Assembly: GCA_009746045.1 (NCBI GenBank) | Contig: RPFO01000312.1 | Coordinates: 2,165,279-2,229,278 of the forward strand | Direction of reading: 5' to 3' | DNA from: Mesostigma viride | Taxonomy: Eukaryota; Streptophyta; Mesostigmatophyceae; Mesostigmatales; Mesostigmataceae | Length of the DNA stretch: 64,000 nucleotides | Shown: positions 21,944-32,151 of the stretch, in pieces | Layout: each line of letters opens with the position of its first letter | Numbering within the stretch: the stretch's first letter is position 1 | The notes under the pieces: model-generated | Database searches by the model: none | Told to the model about the DNA's origin: nothing | Seen by the model: only the letters and a program-made list of their open reading frames with translations | Translations under genes and position numbers: made by a program

Positions 21944-21952
21944 CCCCCCTTA
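21944..21952 (-). promoter_or_regulatory. Element F polypurine tract, with a second copy nearby
   Basis: On the minus strand TAAGGGGGG precedes the LTR start TGTTAGGG. A second near copy (GTGGTTAAGGGGGGTGTTGAG) lies about 70 bp inside, at about 21995-22015. The polypurine/LTR-start boundary therefore seems to have been partly duplicated. Confidence 0.75.
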
Positions 21953-23196
21953 GCCACATGGGCACAATGCAAAAGATGACTGGGTAGGTGGAATCTCAAC
22001 ACCCCCCTTAACCACATGCTCGTAGCATGCCGTCCAGTTGCTAGCATGGTGCAACTGAAAATGAAGATGCCGTCCTCGTGAAACGCTTGAAGCTCCAACA
22101 TGCGGTCATGAGCCGCACTACCGCCACTGATCCGTCCCCCCCCGGCAACGCGAATGAGTGTCCAACCATAGCAGCGACGCACTAGCTGCCCATCCTGGAT
22201 GGCTGATACCCAACCCTTAGTTGGAAAAAGTGCTCTAGATGCTACATTCCCCCCTCACTCAAAGCGGCTGCCCATGGACACAATAGGGGCACACAGTCCC
22301 ACACATATAATACGGCAACACATGCCAACAAAGAAAGTCCCTATGAGCTAACCCAAACGGTATAGAGGTAGGGCAACGGCAACAATACGTGCTGTACACA
22401 CACGGAGCAACATAACATACGCCATCTCACAAAATAAACGACACCATCATCACGTTTTACGCCAATTAAACGGGGTGAGCAAACAAACATATTGGCAACA
22501 AATGCCACACAAACAAGGTGCAATACAACCTTCAACACAAAACACAGTGGCCATAACAGATAAACGCGCTTCATAGCAAAGAAAACAGGACGTTCAAAAC
22601 ATTACCGCCACAAAGGCGAATTACACAAGTAACGATCACGTCACGATTCACAAATCAGTGCCCGAGAGTAAACATAACGTCCGACATTACAGGCTATGCC
22701 GAAGTGCACAGCCGAATTCGACACAAAGGACGTAAGCATTTGCATACAAGCAATGCTCTCAGCACAAAACAAAATAACACACGCGTCACAGGCACTTAAA
22801 CTTACGAAAACAAGTCGTAGACGACGATACAACGGCGCTTCACTACGCCGCAGACTAGTGCCACAAATAGCGTGCAAAAACTCTGGATATACACTCCAGG
22901 TACGTAGAAAACGTCTCGTGGGAACAATACCAAAATGCGTGGGCCATTGCCACTGAACGCATGGCAAAATAAACACATAATTGCTGGAAGAACACAAAGA
23001 AAGAACCAGAAACGCACGCTTACGGCGCCTCACAATTTCCAGCAAACACGACACAAAAGTCGACATACAAGTTCATTTCCCACAGACAAAACATTAGGGC
23101 AACCTTGAGGAGTGGGGTCTGTGCATCCTGGGCGACAATTTCCAAGGGTCGTTGCAGCTAGCGCAATTGCAAATGCCATGGCCTGGCCGAACACCG
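21953..23196 (-). other. Element F noncoding interior
   Basis: About 1.2 kb occupying the place of integrase and RT. On the plus strand it is A/C-rich. Minus-strand open frames of 77 (22341-22574) and 141 codons (22641-23066) are hydrophobic or basic and match no retroelement domain I know. It may be captured host sequence. Confidence 0.5.
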
Positions 23197-24774
23197 TCAA
23201 CTGACCGACGTGATGCCTTGGCAGCATTTTGCAGTCGACTTGACCGTTGGTGCTTGACCGCACTTTGGCTGACAGGTCGCTGTCCACGACGTGTCGGCTC
23301 GCTCGAGGCCTCGCGCCAGCACCGGACTTGGCAGTCCAGGACTTGAAAAATTTGGCAGCTTGGTCGATTTCGCCCTCGCGTCACGAATTTGTTCCCCCTC
23401 AGTTAGGCTGGCAGCGTTCGAGCGCCGCGCCTTTGGTCTGGTCGCCGGACTTTGGTTACTAGCACCAGTATCACCTGGTATGCTGGCGGCGACAACGCGC
23501 TCCGCCTGCACTGGGCTGTTCTGGACCGCGGTTTCTGGAAGTACTTCAGCGTCTGACACGGACTTCTCCATTGCGCTGGAAACTTCTCGAATTGGCGTGA
23601 ACTTCCACTGGGCCGGCGCAGAGTATATAAAGCCACGCAGTGTGCGAGTAATGCCCAGTAGGCCGCCCCCGATCCCGCATACACGGGCAAGCATGGCCAG
23701 TATGACCGTTAGGCCCACGGCCAGCCACTCCGCCGCGTGTCCCGAGGCACGTGAGATGCTGCGCTCGCTGCTCGCCATTTTCTGCCCTTGACAGGCAGCG
23801 TCGTTCTTGAAGCTCGTCGCCGACGATTTCAGCTCTGGGATGGCGTCCATCGCTGCGTCCGCACCGTGCGCGGGCAAAAAGTAGGTGTTGTTCCTCGTCC
23901 CGATGCTGCAGTGCCTGCTGTCCAGCACAGCAACCCGCTGGGCGAGGTCGACCTTGTGGCCATCCTTGACGAGCTGGCCGACTGATAGAAGTCGGGTGCT
24001 CAGCCTGGGAACGAGCAGCGCGTTTTGGAGGTGCACGTCCGCGTCCTGACCCGGCAGCTTCAGTTTGACAGTCCCGATGGCTGTCGCCTTCAGTTGGCCG
24101 CCTGAGCCGGCGATTTCCCTGTCATGAGGGTGCAGGCACACGAAATCCGACGGGCATGGCGTCATGTGACAGCTCGCTGCGGAATCCAGCACCCAGCTGG
24201 TCGGTGCTTTCTTTTCATACTGCGTGAGTGCAGCAGCATCCGACGGCGATGGCGACTCGGCGATGGTGGCGAAGACGAAGCCGGACCGCTCCGCAGCCTC
24301 CTCGGTGATACGCGCCTCGCTGGCACCTGGTGAGTGCTCCTTTCTCGCTTGGTTCCGTCGCGTTGCCTTGTTCTTGCGTTCTTGCTTCAGCTCCGGATGC
24401 TTCTCCCAGCACTGGGTGTCCACGTGCCCGGCCTTCTTGCAGTAATTGCACCGCCTCTTTCCTCCACTTTTCTTCGTAGTAGTGTGGAAAACCTGGCCGT
24501 TAGGGGAGCCCTCCTTCTTTGCTTGAGCAGAACGCCTTCCGTGCAGTAGCTCCTCCGCCTCCAGCAGCGCAGTCTTGACCTCCTTTAGCGAATCCTCCTC
24601 TCCAGTTAGGACCTTGACCAGGTCACAATAGGCCGATGCTAAGGCCTTCAACACAGCCTTGATTTCTTCCCATTTCCTCAGAGACCGCCCATCAAACGTT
24701 GTGATGGACTTGCTTGTTGCCCGGAATTGCTTGTAGCACGCTTCCTTGGTAGCCATGGTGTCTTCAGTCGCCAA
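23197..24774 (-). CDS. Element F Gag-protease polyprotein fragment (copia type)
   Basis: 525 codons from MATEDTMATKEACYKQF. Residues 1-100 are the end of a capsid-like region (no full UBN2-type domain). A CCHC zinc knuckle CNYCKKAGHVDTQCW follows at about 109-123, then a Lys/Arg-rich linker. The protease active-site block WVLDSAASCHMT lies at about 193-204, where copia elements have W-x-L-D-S-G-A-x-x-H. A fold consistent with copia protease extends to about residue 300. The integrase is missing. Instead comes one hydrophobic segment (WLAVGLTVILAMLARVCGIGG, about 350-370), then a polar tail. The segment may be a chance result of the deletion join. The start codon lies 66 bp inside the 5' LTR boundary. 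Confidence 0.85.
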   Translation of the reverse strand: MATEDTMATKEACYKQFRATSKSITTFDGRSLRKWEEIKAVLKALASAYCDLVKVLTGEEDSLKEVKTALLEAEELLHGRRSAQAKKEGSPNGQVFHTTTKKSGGKRRCNYCKKAGHVDTQCWEKHPELKQERKNKATRRNQARKEHSPGASEARITEEAAERSGFVFATIAESPSPSDAAALTQYEKKAPTSWVLDSAASCHMTPCPSDFVCLHPHDREIAGSGGQLKATAIGTVKLKLPGQDADVHLQNALLVPRLSTRLLSVGQLVKDGHKVDLAQRVAVLDSRHCSIGTRNNTYFLPAHGADAAMDAIPELKSSATSFKNDAACQGQKMASSERSISRASGHAAEWLAVGLTVILAMLARVCGIGGGLLGITRTLRGFIYSAPAQWKFTPIREVSSAMEKSVSDAEVLPETAVQNSPVQAERVVAASIPGDTGASNQSPATRPKARRSNAASLTEGEQIRDARAKSTKLPNFSSPGLPSPVLARGLERADTSWTATCQPKCGQAPTVKSTAKCCQGITSVS

Positions 24775-24825
24775 TGGAACTGGATGTCTCTGGGTTCACA
24801 GTGGTCTTCTTGTTCCTCAGTAACA

Positions 24826-24839
24826 AACCTCCGATACCA
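24826..24839 (-). promoter_or_regulatory. Element F primer-binding site (initiator-Met tRNA type)
   Basis: On the minus strand TGGTATCGGAGGTT directly follows the 5' LTR end (CCAAACA). TGGTATC.GAGC-type sites pair with the 3' end of initiator methionine tRNA. Confidence 0.8.
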
Positions 24840-25647
24840 TGTTTGGATTGGGAGAGGAGACTAATGGGTTTTACACAATGCCTTGTGCTTGGCCTTGCTA
24901 CCCACACACCTTGCAGGTGCTGAAAGAAAGAGAGGTTGAAGACAATTTACGTGGAAGAATAAATGGCTTTATTAGAATATAATAGTTGGAGAAGAGCTTG
25001 AATGGAGGTTGAATGGAGGTACCTGCCCTTAGGGGGCAGTTTCCTTTTATACCTTTTAGGCTAGGAAGGATGACATCAGCAATGACATCATCACAGAAGC
25101 TTGTAGAAACATCCTAGCATATTCCTAGCATATTCCCAGCATATTCTCAGTATATTCCAGGAATATTCCTGGCATATTCTTAGAACATTCCTAGAACATT
25201 CTAGACATGATCCAATTAGCTGGCATAATAGCTAGATGCCAAGTGTCTACGTAATAATGTGCCACATAACATGATTAATAAAGTGACACATCTCTTCTCC
25301 TTGGAGTGACAAGTGTCATACAATGAGTCTACCCACTTGTCATCATGTAAGTCATAACATGTGTCATCATGAGCTTCCAACACTTGTCAGCTCATGGACC
25401 AAACACTTGTCCAATAGGCCATAGCACCACTTGTTAATCAAATACGTGATGCTACTAGGCTGACTCAGGTTACAAGTCATCCATGTCCAAGTATAGGACT
25501 ATGGCACATGAATATTGATCAGCTCATTGAGCCCAATCCATCTAGCTCATCATAGCTATCAAACTCTCAGTCCATATGGAATAAATCCAACAAGAAATAA
25601 ATCAGGCTGGGATATATTGTGGCCAGGTGGATATAATATCCCTAACA
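24840..25647 (-). repeat. Element F 5' LTR
   Basis: 808 bp. Ends adjacent to the CAGTG target duplication. It differs from the other LTR at single positions only, for example GAGCTGG versus TAGCTGG. Confidence 0.93.
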
Positions 25648-25987
25648 CAGTGACTATTGCGTCTGCACCTAGAAGTCCAGGACTAAGCCTGCGGTACCAA
25701 CAGACCACAGGTTAAGGTTCCTATTTCCTGCGTACGAGGTATTAATCCAATACCGTCGTAGGTTCAGCACCTAATTCCTGTCAGCCCAGGAATTACTGTC
25801 GACCCCATATGTCGTCGGCAAATATTCACGTCCGACTTAGAAGAACAGCCGGCTCGCGCTCGCGCGCGACCGGGAAGTCGGAACGCCATAACTTTCTTGA
25901 TACTTGTCGGAATGAACTCGTTCCGGTGCCGCTGGAATCGCAGAGATATGCCGAATCAGGAACACGCCAATGCGCTTGGCGTTAACT

Positions 25988-26004
25988 CCAATCCTTTCTT
26001 TTCT
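25988..26004 (-). promoter_or_regulatory. Element C polypurine tract
   Basis: On the minus strand GAAAAGAAAGGATTGG lies directly before the LTR start AGTTAACG. The same motif precedes the LTR in D (GAAAAGAAGGGATTGG) and, in looser form, in B. Confidence 0.75.
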
Positions 26005-26738
26005 TGAGCTGTAGCAGCTCACACAAGTCTACATACAAACACACACAATGGGTACTGGACATCCTCCCCGACTACAAGTCACAAGCCGCTGGGCATGAAA
26101 GTCAGCTTGGATTCCTTATTATATGTACATAGCACCCATACTGGTTCAGGAGCACAAACAAATTACAATGAGTCCCTATCCCTTCACGGGAGGCTCGTTG
26201 TGTTACCCATGTACAAGAGGTTGGCCAACTGTGGCAGCCCATAGGTGTTCAGCTAAGAACTTGAGAAGTATGTACAACCTTCAGGACCTTAGGCGAAACC
26301 CCACAGATCACCCACAACAGCTCATCAGAAAACATTGCTGACCCCCAGACGGGAGTCGGCGCCGGTCTGCTGCCCCTTATCGAACCAGACACAACATCTA
26401 CGCGAAGCACATGCAAAACACAAGCTCCTATACTCATTCCAACCGTGGAAAATCAGGGGACCTGTCGCCACCTCACCAGCATGGTGGATGGGTCAGCCAG
26501 TCCGTGAAACTCCGCCTTAAGACGGCACCAGGGAATCGAACCCCGCCCACAAACCACAGATCTGGGGAAACCTCAGACTGAGATGAAAACCCCAGATAGA
26601 TATCTCTCCATCAGAGACAATGTCAGACATTCCCACACCAGAGACATGCCTCACCCCTCAAGGTGTGCTCAGGATTATGTACAATCAATTAAGCTCCCAG
26701 CCTGATATCCAGAGACTTATGCACCCAGCTCTCAGCTT
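26005..26738 (-). other. Element C 3' untranslated region
   Basis: Noncoding sequence between the Pol stop and the polypurine tract, with no significant open frame. It includes a block 'gacggcaccagggaatcgaaccccgcc' near 26521 that recurs in D's 3' region near 29928. Confidence 0.5.
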
Positions 26739-28657
26739 TTAGACAGATAGACCGACTTGACAGTCAGCATTCATGAGCTTCCTCAGTACATTGTACTGGG
26801 CTGGGGCCTTGTGTGGCAGCTTGGTCAATGCATCAGCAGGGTTCTCCTCACCAGGGATATGCTTCAAGTCAACCAAACTGGCCAACTCCTTGATCAGCAA
26901 CAAATAATCCAGGTCCCGGCTTCTGGCCAGCTGCTTGTGAACAAACTGGACCATACCCATGCTGTCTGTTAGCAACAACGTCTCCATCTGCAAGGTCCAA
27001 GGGGTAACTGAAGCCAGCTCCAGCATTAACTCCTTTATGTACAAGCTGGACTGGATCCCCTCGCATATGGCCCTGCATTCTGCCACATCTGAACTGATAC
27101 AGACCCTCTTCTGCAGTCTGCTGTACCAGCTGAACAAACTTGCCCTGCTCTGATAAAAAGCAAACAGAGCAGCAGATCTCCCCCTGACCTTGGTAACCTG
27201 GCGAGCATCCATGGAACTGTCAACAAAGATCTCCAAGGTGATAGGCTGGGCAAAGTCAATGCCAGACAAAATCAGATCAGGGGTACTCTCCACCAATCGG
27301 GCTATGACTCGAGGCTTCTCATCCTCAAGCACCTCATCAGGCATTCTGCTATGGACCATCAAAGACGGACCACAGATGCTGGCAAACCAGGCCCACATGC
27401 CTCTCAACTCAGGTCCTGCAGCCTGGGTGATCTTCTCTGGCAAGGCCTTCACAATGGTCTGTTTATAATCTCCTCCAGCCTGAAGCCTGATACTCCACTC
27501 CCCATCCCTCCTGAACAGGGTAGCCTGCATTCCACAGAACACTACAGGCTTGTTGGGCTCCTGCCACAGCTCCTTGCCCAGTGAAAACTTGCCACTGTTG
27601 ACAGGAATAAAATTCTTCAGCCAGGTCGTGGGGGCTAGCAAATGCAGATCATCTCCATGCAAACTAGCATACACTGGCAGACCCTCCCATTGGGTCAGCA
27701 GCAAACAGGGATCAACTGAAGACACTCTCAAGCCACACTCACTGATCAGAGCTTCCTGCAGCGTGAGTCTCCAGATGATTGGGCTCGACCTGAGTCCTTC
27801 CAGGCCCTTCAGAATAACCAGGAATTGTTGATGCAGCTCCAGCTTCCAGATAGCAGGCACCTCAACACAGTAAGGCTCATCCTGCTTCCATACTCTCCTG
27901 GCCACTTCTGGATCAGATTTTAAAAATGCCCTCTTGAAGTCCAGCAGCACTGATGACATAGCTGCTCCCCTGTTCAGCAACCCCACGTAGAGGCATAGCA
28001 AAACTCTCCATGTGTCGTGTAACATCCCTGGCGTGTACAGCTCCTCTCCTGGCAGACTCCCCGTGCCGTGATACTCATTCAGGACAGGCCTGACATGGGG
28101 CACTGATACCTCATCCACAACCTTCCTCTTCAGCACAAATCTCAAAGCAAGCTTCCTTGATGCTGGGGGACGTCTGTCTGTTGGTGCAGCACACTCAAAC
28201 TGCAACCACTCCTCCAACGCCTTGGAGAAGGCGAGCTTCCAAGCCTCAAACAAAGTAGGCGAGCTCATCTCTTGGACTAGCTGGTCATATGTCAAAGGAG
28301 AGTGTGCAGCAAGGCTCCTGTGAGTTATGCCAATACTGCTGGGGTGCAACACAGCTGTAATCACCAAACTGGCTGCTGGGGGCACCTCCCCTTCATCCCA
28401 TTTTACACCCTTGACCGGCTTGGCCCTGCACCTGATTGGAAATGTTGTCCTGAAATTTTCTAGGGGAATCATCCCCCAGCCATCTCTTCTCAGAGCTGTA
28501 GCTCTGATAGAAATCCCAGGATTGCCCAGAAAATTCTGACCCAAAATCACAGGGCCATCATAGTCCTCTAGGACAAGGAAGATCACATCCACACCCATGA
28601 CAGGGGCAGTAACCTCTCCCAACACCCTTAGATGCGTCCTACCACTGAAATCAGACA
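26739..28657 (-). CDS. Element C Pol C-terminal part: protease end, HGDD reverse transcriptase, RNase H
   Basis: An open frame of about 640 codons from WVSDFSGRTHLRVLGE to the stop. The second half of the retropepsin-like domain carries ILGQNFLGNPG. The RT follows, with palm residues LDFKRAFLKSDPEVA (motif A Asp) and GLEGLRSSPIIW. The active-site box is SLHGDDLHLL at 27648-27659: HGDD where copia RTs have YVDD. RNase H carries FVDSSMD, AECRAICEG and LLTDSMGMVQF (Asp, Glu and Asp present). It ends with the copia-like tether NPADALTKLP. The first 25 codons upstream of 28657 belong to element D's LTR. It continues from 36519 on the other side of D. Confidence 0.85.
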
Positions 28658-28662
28658 CCCAG

Positions 28663-29279
28663 AGTTGTGAGAGAGTGAATGCCCTGAATTCCGCCATGGT
28701 TCTTGCAGGAATGTTGCCTTTATTAAGAATAAGGAACACAGACGTAAGTCACGTCACTTCCAAGACTGCACGCAGCACAGACGACAGGGTCGCAGTGCCA
28801 AGAGAACGTGCACGCAAGAACTAGCGTCCTAGAGCTACCAAGTCACACATATAGGTTGCTAGAGACGCGTCCAAGTATTCAGCTGCACTGTCACAGCTGA
28901 ACTGTCAATCAATTGATTACACAGACTCTGGCACGCCTTTGGCGCGCAGATCTATCAATTGTCCATACGGCTAGTCCTGTGGACTTATCCGTACACTGCT
29001 CAGCATCAATTGTCTCATAGGTCCTGGCGCTCTACAGCGCGCCTACCTATCAATTGACCATCAAGTCCTGTACAAGTCCTGTCAACGTCCTGCGGACTGT
29101 CATAGTGACACTTGTACATCCTGTGTCCGTACGCGCCCACAGTGGCGCGCCGGGTACTGTCGGCACAGCCTAGGAAACGTCATAACTTTTACGTTCCTTA
29201 ACCAAATGAGGCGTTCAAGGTGCCGTTGGAAAGAGCGTAACAATCTCTATCCATCTAACGTAAATCCTTTACGTTAACT
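28663..29279 (-). repeat. Element D 3' LTR
   Basis: 617 bp, AGTT...AACT. It shares its sequence with 35893-36513 apart from about nine small differences. Confidence 0.93.
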
Positions 29280-29298
29280 CCAATCCCTTCTTTTCTTT
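29280..29298 (-). promoter_or_regulatory. Element D polypurine tract
   Basis: On the minus strand AAAGAAAAGAAGGGATTGG directly precedes the LTR start, nearly the same as in element C. Confidence 0.75.
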
Positions 29299-30228
29299 AG
29301 GGATCACATCCCCTGCCAGGGACCCTTGAAGTAGCTTGAAATGTCCTTCACTCCAGCTTGAAGCTTGAACAGATGTCTTTAATGGCCATTGCCATTCCCC
29401 CAGCCTTTTCTTTTAAGGAACTGGAAAAGAAACAGATCTGCCACAGGGAAAACCATTCCATGAGAAATGGATAAAAACCTATGGAAGTGGCATTACAGAG
29501 TACCACCAGATATTAGAACACACAAAATTAAATACATACAGGTTAATTCTATGAGGTCTTCTCCAGGAATTAATCCCATCACCTCGGTAGAGCCTCCAGT
29601 ACAATGACCTTCTGGCGGTGAGTTACATTAATCCCAGATACTAATCCCATAAAACCCAGTACATATTCAATATAAGTACAATAAATCCATGACAATTAAA
29701 ATACCACTTGACAAAGTAAGGCGTATTACAATAGTTTGCCTGTCATTCTCTCAACAGGGGTCTATTGGCGCCCGTCTTACGGCGCCCGTCTACTTGCCAG
29801 ATGGTAAACTGCCACAGCAAACAAATGACAAAATGAAACACATAGGCAACAATTAAATCCTGCCCTGGGGAACTAGGGAAGTCTGAACAGGCAAACACCT
29901 GAACAGGCCAGCTTGTAGAAACATAATACCAGGGAATCGAACCCCGCCCTATAAACCCCAGAATAAAGGTTCCCAGACCATTGTGAAAGGTATGTACAAA
30001 TATACATTTCTTTTAAAATAGAATACATGGTCTGTAATGGACCTGTCAACCTTGTGTAGTCAACAGCATGAACCCCAGCCAAAACCTGGCTGTATCCTGA
30101 TTAAAATCAGAGTGAGTGTACCATGGTCCATGAGCCTTAGTACAGACTAAAATACAGGTATTATGCCAGTCACAATGCTGACACTACCACACAATCTGCT
30201 CTCCAATGCCCTATAACCAGGCACCAGC
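29299..30228 (-). other. Element D 3' untranslated region
   Basis: About 930 bp with no significant open frame. It shares 'ccagggaatcgaaccccgcc' with the matching region of C, which supports common ancestry. Confidence 0.5.
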
Positions 30229-30972
30229 TTAGACAGCTTGCTGAGATGGGTCCATCAGAGACTGAAGAACCTTGTATTGCACTGCTGCCTTCTGCACTAG
30301 CTTGGTCAAAGCATCAGCAGGATTGTCAACCCCAGGGATATGCTCAATATTGGCCAAGGAGGACAATTCCTTAAGAAGGAGATAATCCAAGTCCCTACTT
30401 CTGGCCATCTGCCTGTGCACAAACTGCACCATCCCCATGGAGTCTGTTTTTAGAAGAGTGGTAACCTGAAGTGGCCAAGGAGTGTTAGAAGTCATCTGAT
30501 GAAGCAACTCCTTCAGATAAAGGCTTGTGTGAATGCCTTCACAAATAGCCCTGCATTCTGCCACATCACTGCTGACAGCCACCCGTTTGTGCAGGCGACT
30601 AAACCAGCTCACCAAACTCCCCAGGCCTTCCTGTCTGAGCACAAAGAGCCCTGCAGCCCTGCCCCTGACCTTGGAGACCTGCCTGCTGTCCATTGAGCTA
30701 TCCACATACAGCTCCATGCAAATGGGTTGTGATAAATCCACTGCAGACAACAGAATGCCAGATGAAGCCCTGACCTGATCAGCCACCTTGGCAGACCCTA
30801 GCTCCACCAGCATGTCATCAGGCAACCTGGCTATGACCATAAGGTCTGGCCTGGAAATGCCTGCCACCCAAGCAACCATGCCCCTCACCATGGGACACAG
30901 TGCCTGTGTGATGGTTGGAGGAAGCTTGCTAATGAGGGTCTCTTGATAATCATTGCCCCCCACCAGCAGCAT
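30229..30972 (-). CDS. Element D RNase H and Pol C-terminus
   Basis: 247 codons. The RT connection region at the start (ALCPMVRGMVAWVAGISRPD) leads into RNase H with YVDSSMDSRQV, AECRAICEGIH and LLKTDSMGMVQF. It then closes with HIPGVDNPADALTKLVQKAA. The acidic residues expected for RNase H are present. It follows the frame at 30992-31480 after a frameshift in a C-rich tract near 30980 (CCCCCCC). Confidence 0.8.
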   Translation of the reverse strand: MLLVGGNDYQETLISKLPPTITQALCPMVRGMVAWVAGISRPDLMVIARLPDDMLVELGSAKVADQVRASSGILLSAVDLSQPICMELYVDSSMDSRQVSKVRGRAAGLFVLRQEGLGSLVSWFSRLHKRVAVSSDVAECRAICEGIHTSLYLKELLHQMTSNTPWPLQVTTLLKTDSMGMVQFVHRQMARSRDLDYLLLKELSSLANIEHIPGVDNPADALTKLVQKAAVQYKVLQSLMDPSQQAV

Positions 30973-30991
30973 ACGCCACTCCCCCCCTTCT

Positions 30992-31480
30992 TCACCAGTG
31001 TGGCCTCCATGCCCACAAACAGTAGAGGCTCATTCTCCACCTGCCATTGCTCCCTACCCAGAGGAAACTTGGACTTATAATGATAGAGATCAGCTCCTTA
31101 AGCCACGACGTGGGAGCTATCAGATGTAGGTCATCCCCGTGCAGCGAAGCATACACTGGTAGGCCTTCCCATTGCCCCAGAAACAGACAGGGGTCTACAG
31201 GAGAGACCTTCAAGTTGCAATGTTCCTTCAGGAAACGGTTGAGAGTCTCCCTCCAGATTATTGGGCTTGACCTCAGGCCCTCCAGGCCCTTGAGGATTTT
31301 AAGGAACTCAGTGTGAATGTCCCTTTTCCATACAGCAGGCACCCTGACATAGAAAGGCGTCTTGCCCTCCCACTTTTCCTGTGCCACATCTGCATCCCCC
31401 TCTAGAAATGCCCTCTTGAAGTCTACCACCACTGAGCCTTGTTGAGAAGGCCTAGAAATACACACAGCAGCAGCCTCCAA
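30992..31480 (-). CDS. Element D reverse transcriptase palm with HGDD box
   Basis: Contains VVDFKRAFLEGDADVA (motif A), ILKGLEGLRSSPIIW (motif B region), VDPCLFLGQWEGLPVY and the catalytic box SLHGDDLHLIAP at 31130-31141. Tyr of the usual YxDD is replaced by His, exactly as in B and C. The frame is shifted relative to both neighbours, at about 31440 and 30985. Confidence 0.8.
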   Translation of the reverse strand: MEAAAVCISRPSQQGSVVVDFKRAFLEGDADVAQEKWEGKTPFYVRVPAVWKRDIHTEFLKILKGLEGLRSSPIIWRETLNRFLKEHCNLKVSPVDPCLFLGQWEGLPVYASLHGDDLHLIAPTSWLKELISIIISPSFLWVGSNGRWRMSLYCLWAWRPHW

Positions 31481-32151
31481 GTGTCATGCAGCATGCCAGG
31501 GGTATACAACTCCTCAGCAGTGCACTCACCAGTACCCTTGAACTCATTCAGCACTGGCCTGACATGTGGTACCTTGACCCCGTCCACCTCCTTCATCTTG
31601 ATGACAAACTTGAGCTTGAGTAGACGTCGTGCAGGAGGCAGTTCATTGACAGGTTCCACGCATTTCTTGGAGATCCAGTCCTCCCCAGATTTTATCAGAC
31701 CCAGTGTGACCTGGGGACACATAATGGGAGAGGACATGAGCTTCACCAGGCCTTGGTAGTTGATAGGGCTGTGTCCAGCAAGTGAGTGAGGACCAATGCC
31801 CAAACTGCTTGGATGACTAGCAGCTGGCAATATGAGGTCATCTACCAAGGGCTCCTGCCCCTGGCACACTTGCACACGCTTAACCGTCCTGGTTACTGCA
31901 CGTGATAGGTGAGTGGTCCTGAAATTAATCAGTGGGACCTGACCAGCCCCTTCCTTAGTCAGGAGAGAGGACGTGATCACTACCCCATCCTGGCATAGGA
32001 AATTCTGCCCCAGAAGAGCAGGTCCCTGATAGCCCTCCAAGACACAAAATGCAGTGTCCTGTCCAAGGATAGGAATAGATACCTCACCCAGTACCTTCAC
32101 GTGTACCCCGCCACTGAAGTCAGACACAAACTGATAGCTGGGTTCAGTCAT
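31423..32151 (-). CDS. Element D protease second half and RT fingers
   Basis: From YQFVSDFSGG: the flap-like region and ALLGQNFLCQDG (the ILG-type second motif of retropepsins). A connector follows, then the RT N-terminal block with KLKFVIKMKEVDGVKVPHVR and ELYTPGMLHDTWRLLL. It overlaps the preceding frame by one codon, so a frameshift separates the protease active site (about 32200) from this part. Confidence 0.8.
   Translation of the reverse strand: MTEPSYQFVSDFSGGVHVKVLGEVSIPILGQDTAFCVLEGYQGPALLGQNFLCQDGVVITSSLLTKEGAGQVPLINFRTTHLSRAVTRTVKRVQVCQGQEPLVDDLILPAASHPSSLGIGPHSLAGHSPINYQGLVKLMSSPIMCPQVTLGLIKSGEDWISKKCVEPVNELPPARRLLKLKFVIKMKEVDGVKVPHVRPVLNEFKGTGECTAEELYTPGMLHDTWRLLLCVFLGLLNKAQWW

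Larger units (their letters stand above)
21136..25647 (-). mobile_element. Element F: Ty1/copia retrotransposon, non-autonomous deletion derivative
   Basis: Two 808-bp LTRs (21136-21943 and 24840-25647) with canonical TG...CA ends differ at only about five positions. The target duplication is CAGTG (21131-21135 and 25648-25652), and the empty site is in C's other LTR near 43150. The interior is only 2.9 kb: Gag plus protease, then noncoding sequence, with no integrase or reverse transcriptase. Movement would need enzymes supplied in trans. Primer-binding site and polypurine tract are intact. Confidence 0.93.
20775..25987 (-). repeat. Element C 3' LTR, split by element F
   Basis: The LTR parts are 20775-21135 and 25653-25987 (about 696 bp when joined across F). 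It matches the flanks of the insertions in the 5' LTR and serves as the empty site for the hAT-like element (CAGCGCTCACACAC at about 20871) and for the 542-bp segment (GCAGCAATGTG at about 20822). Confidence 0.9.
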
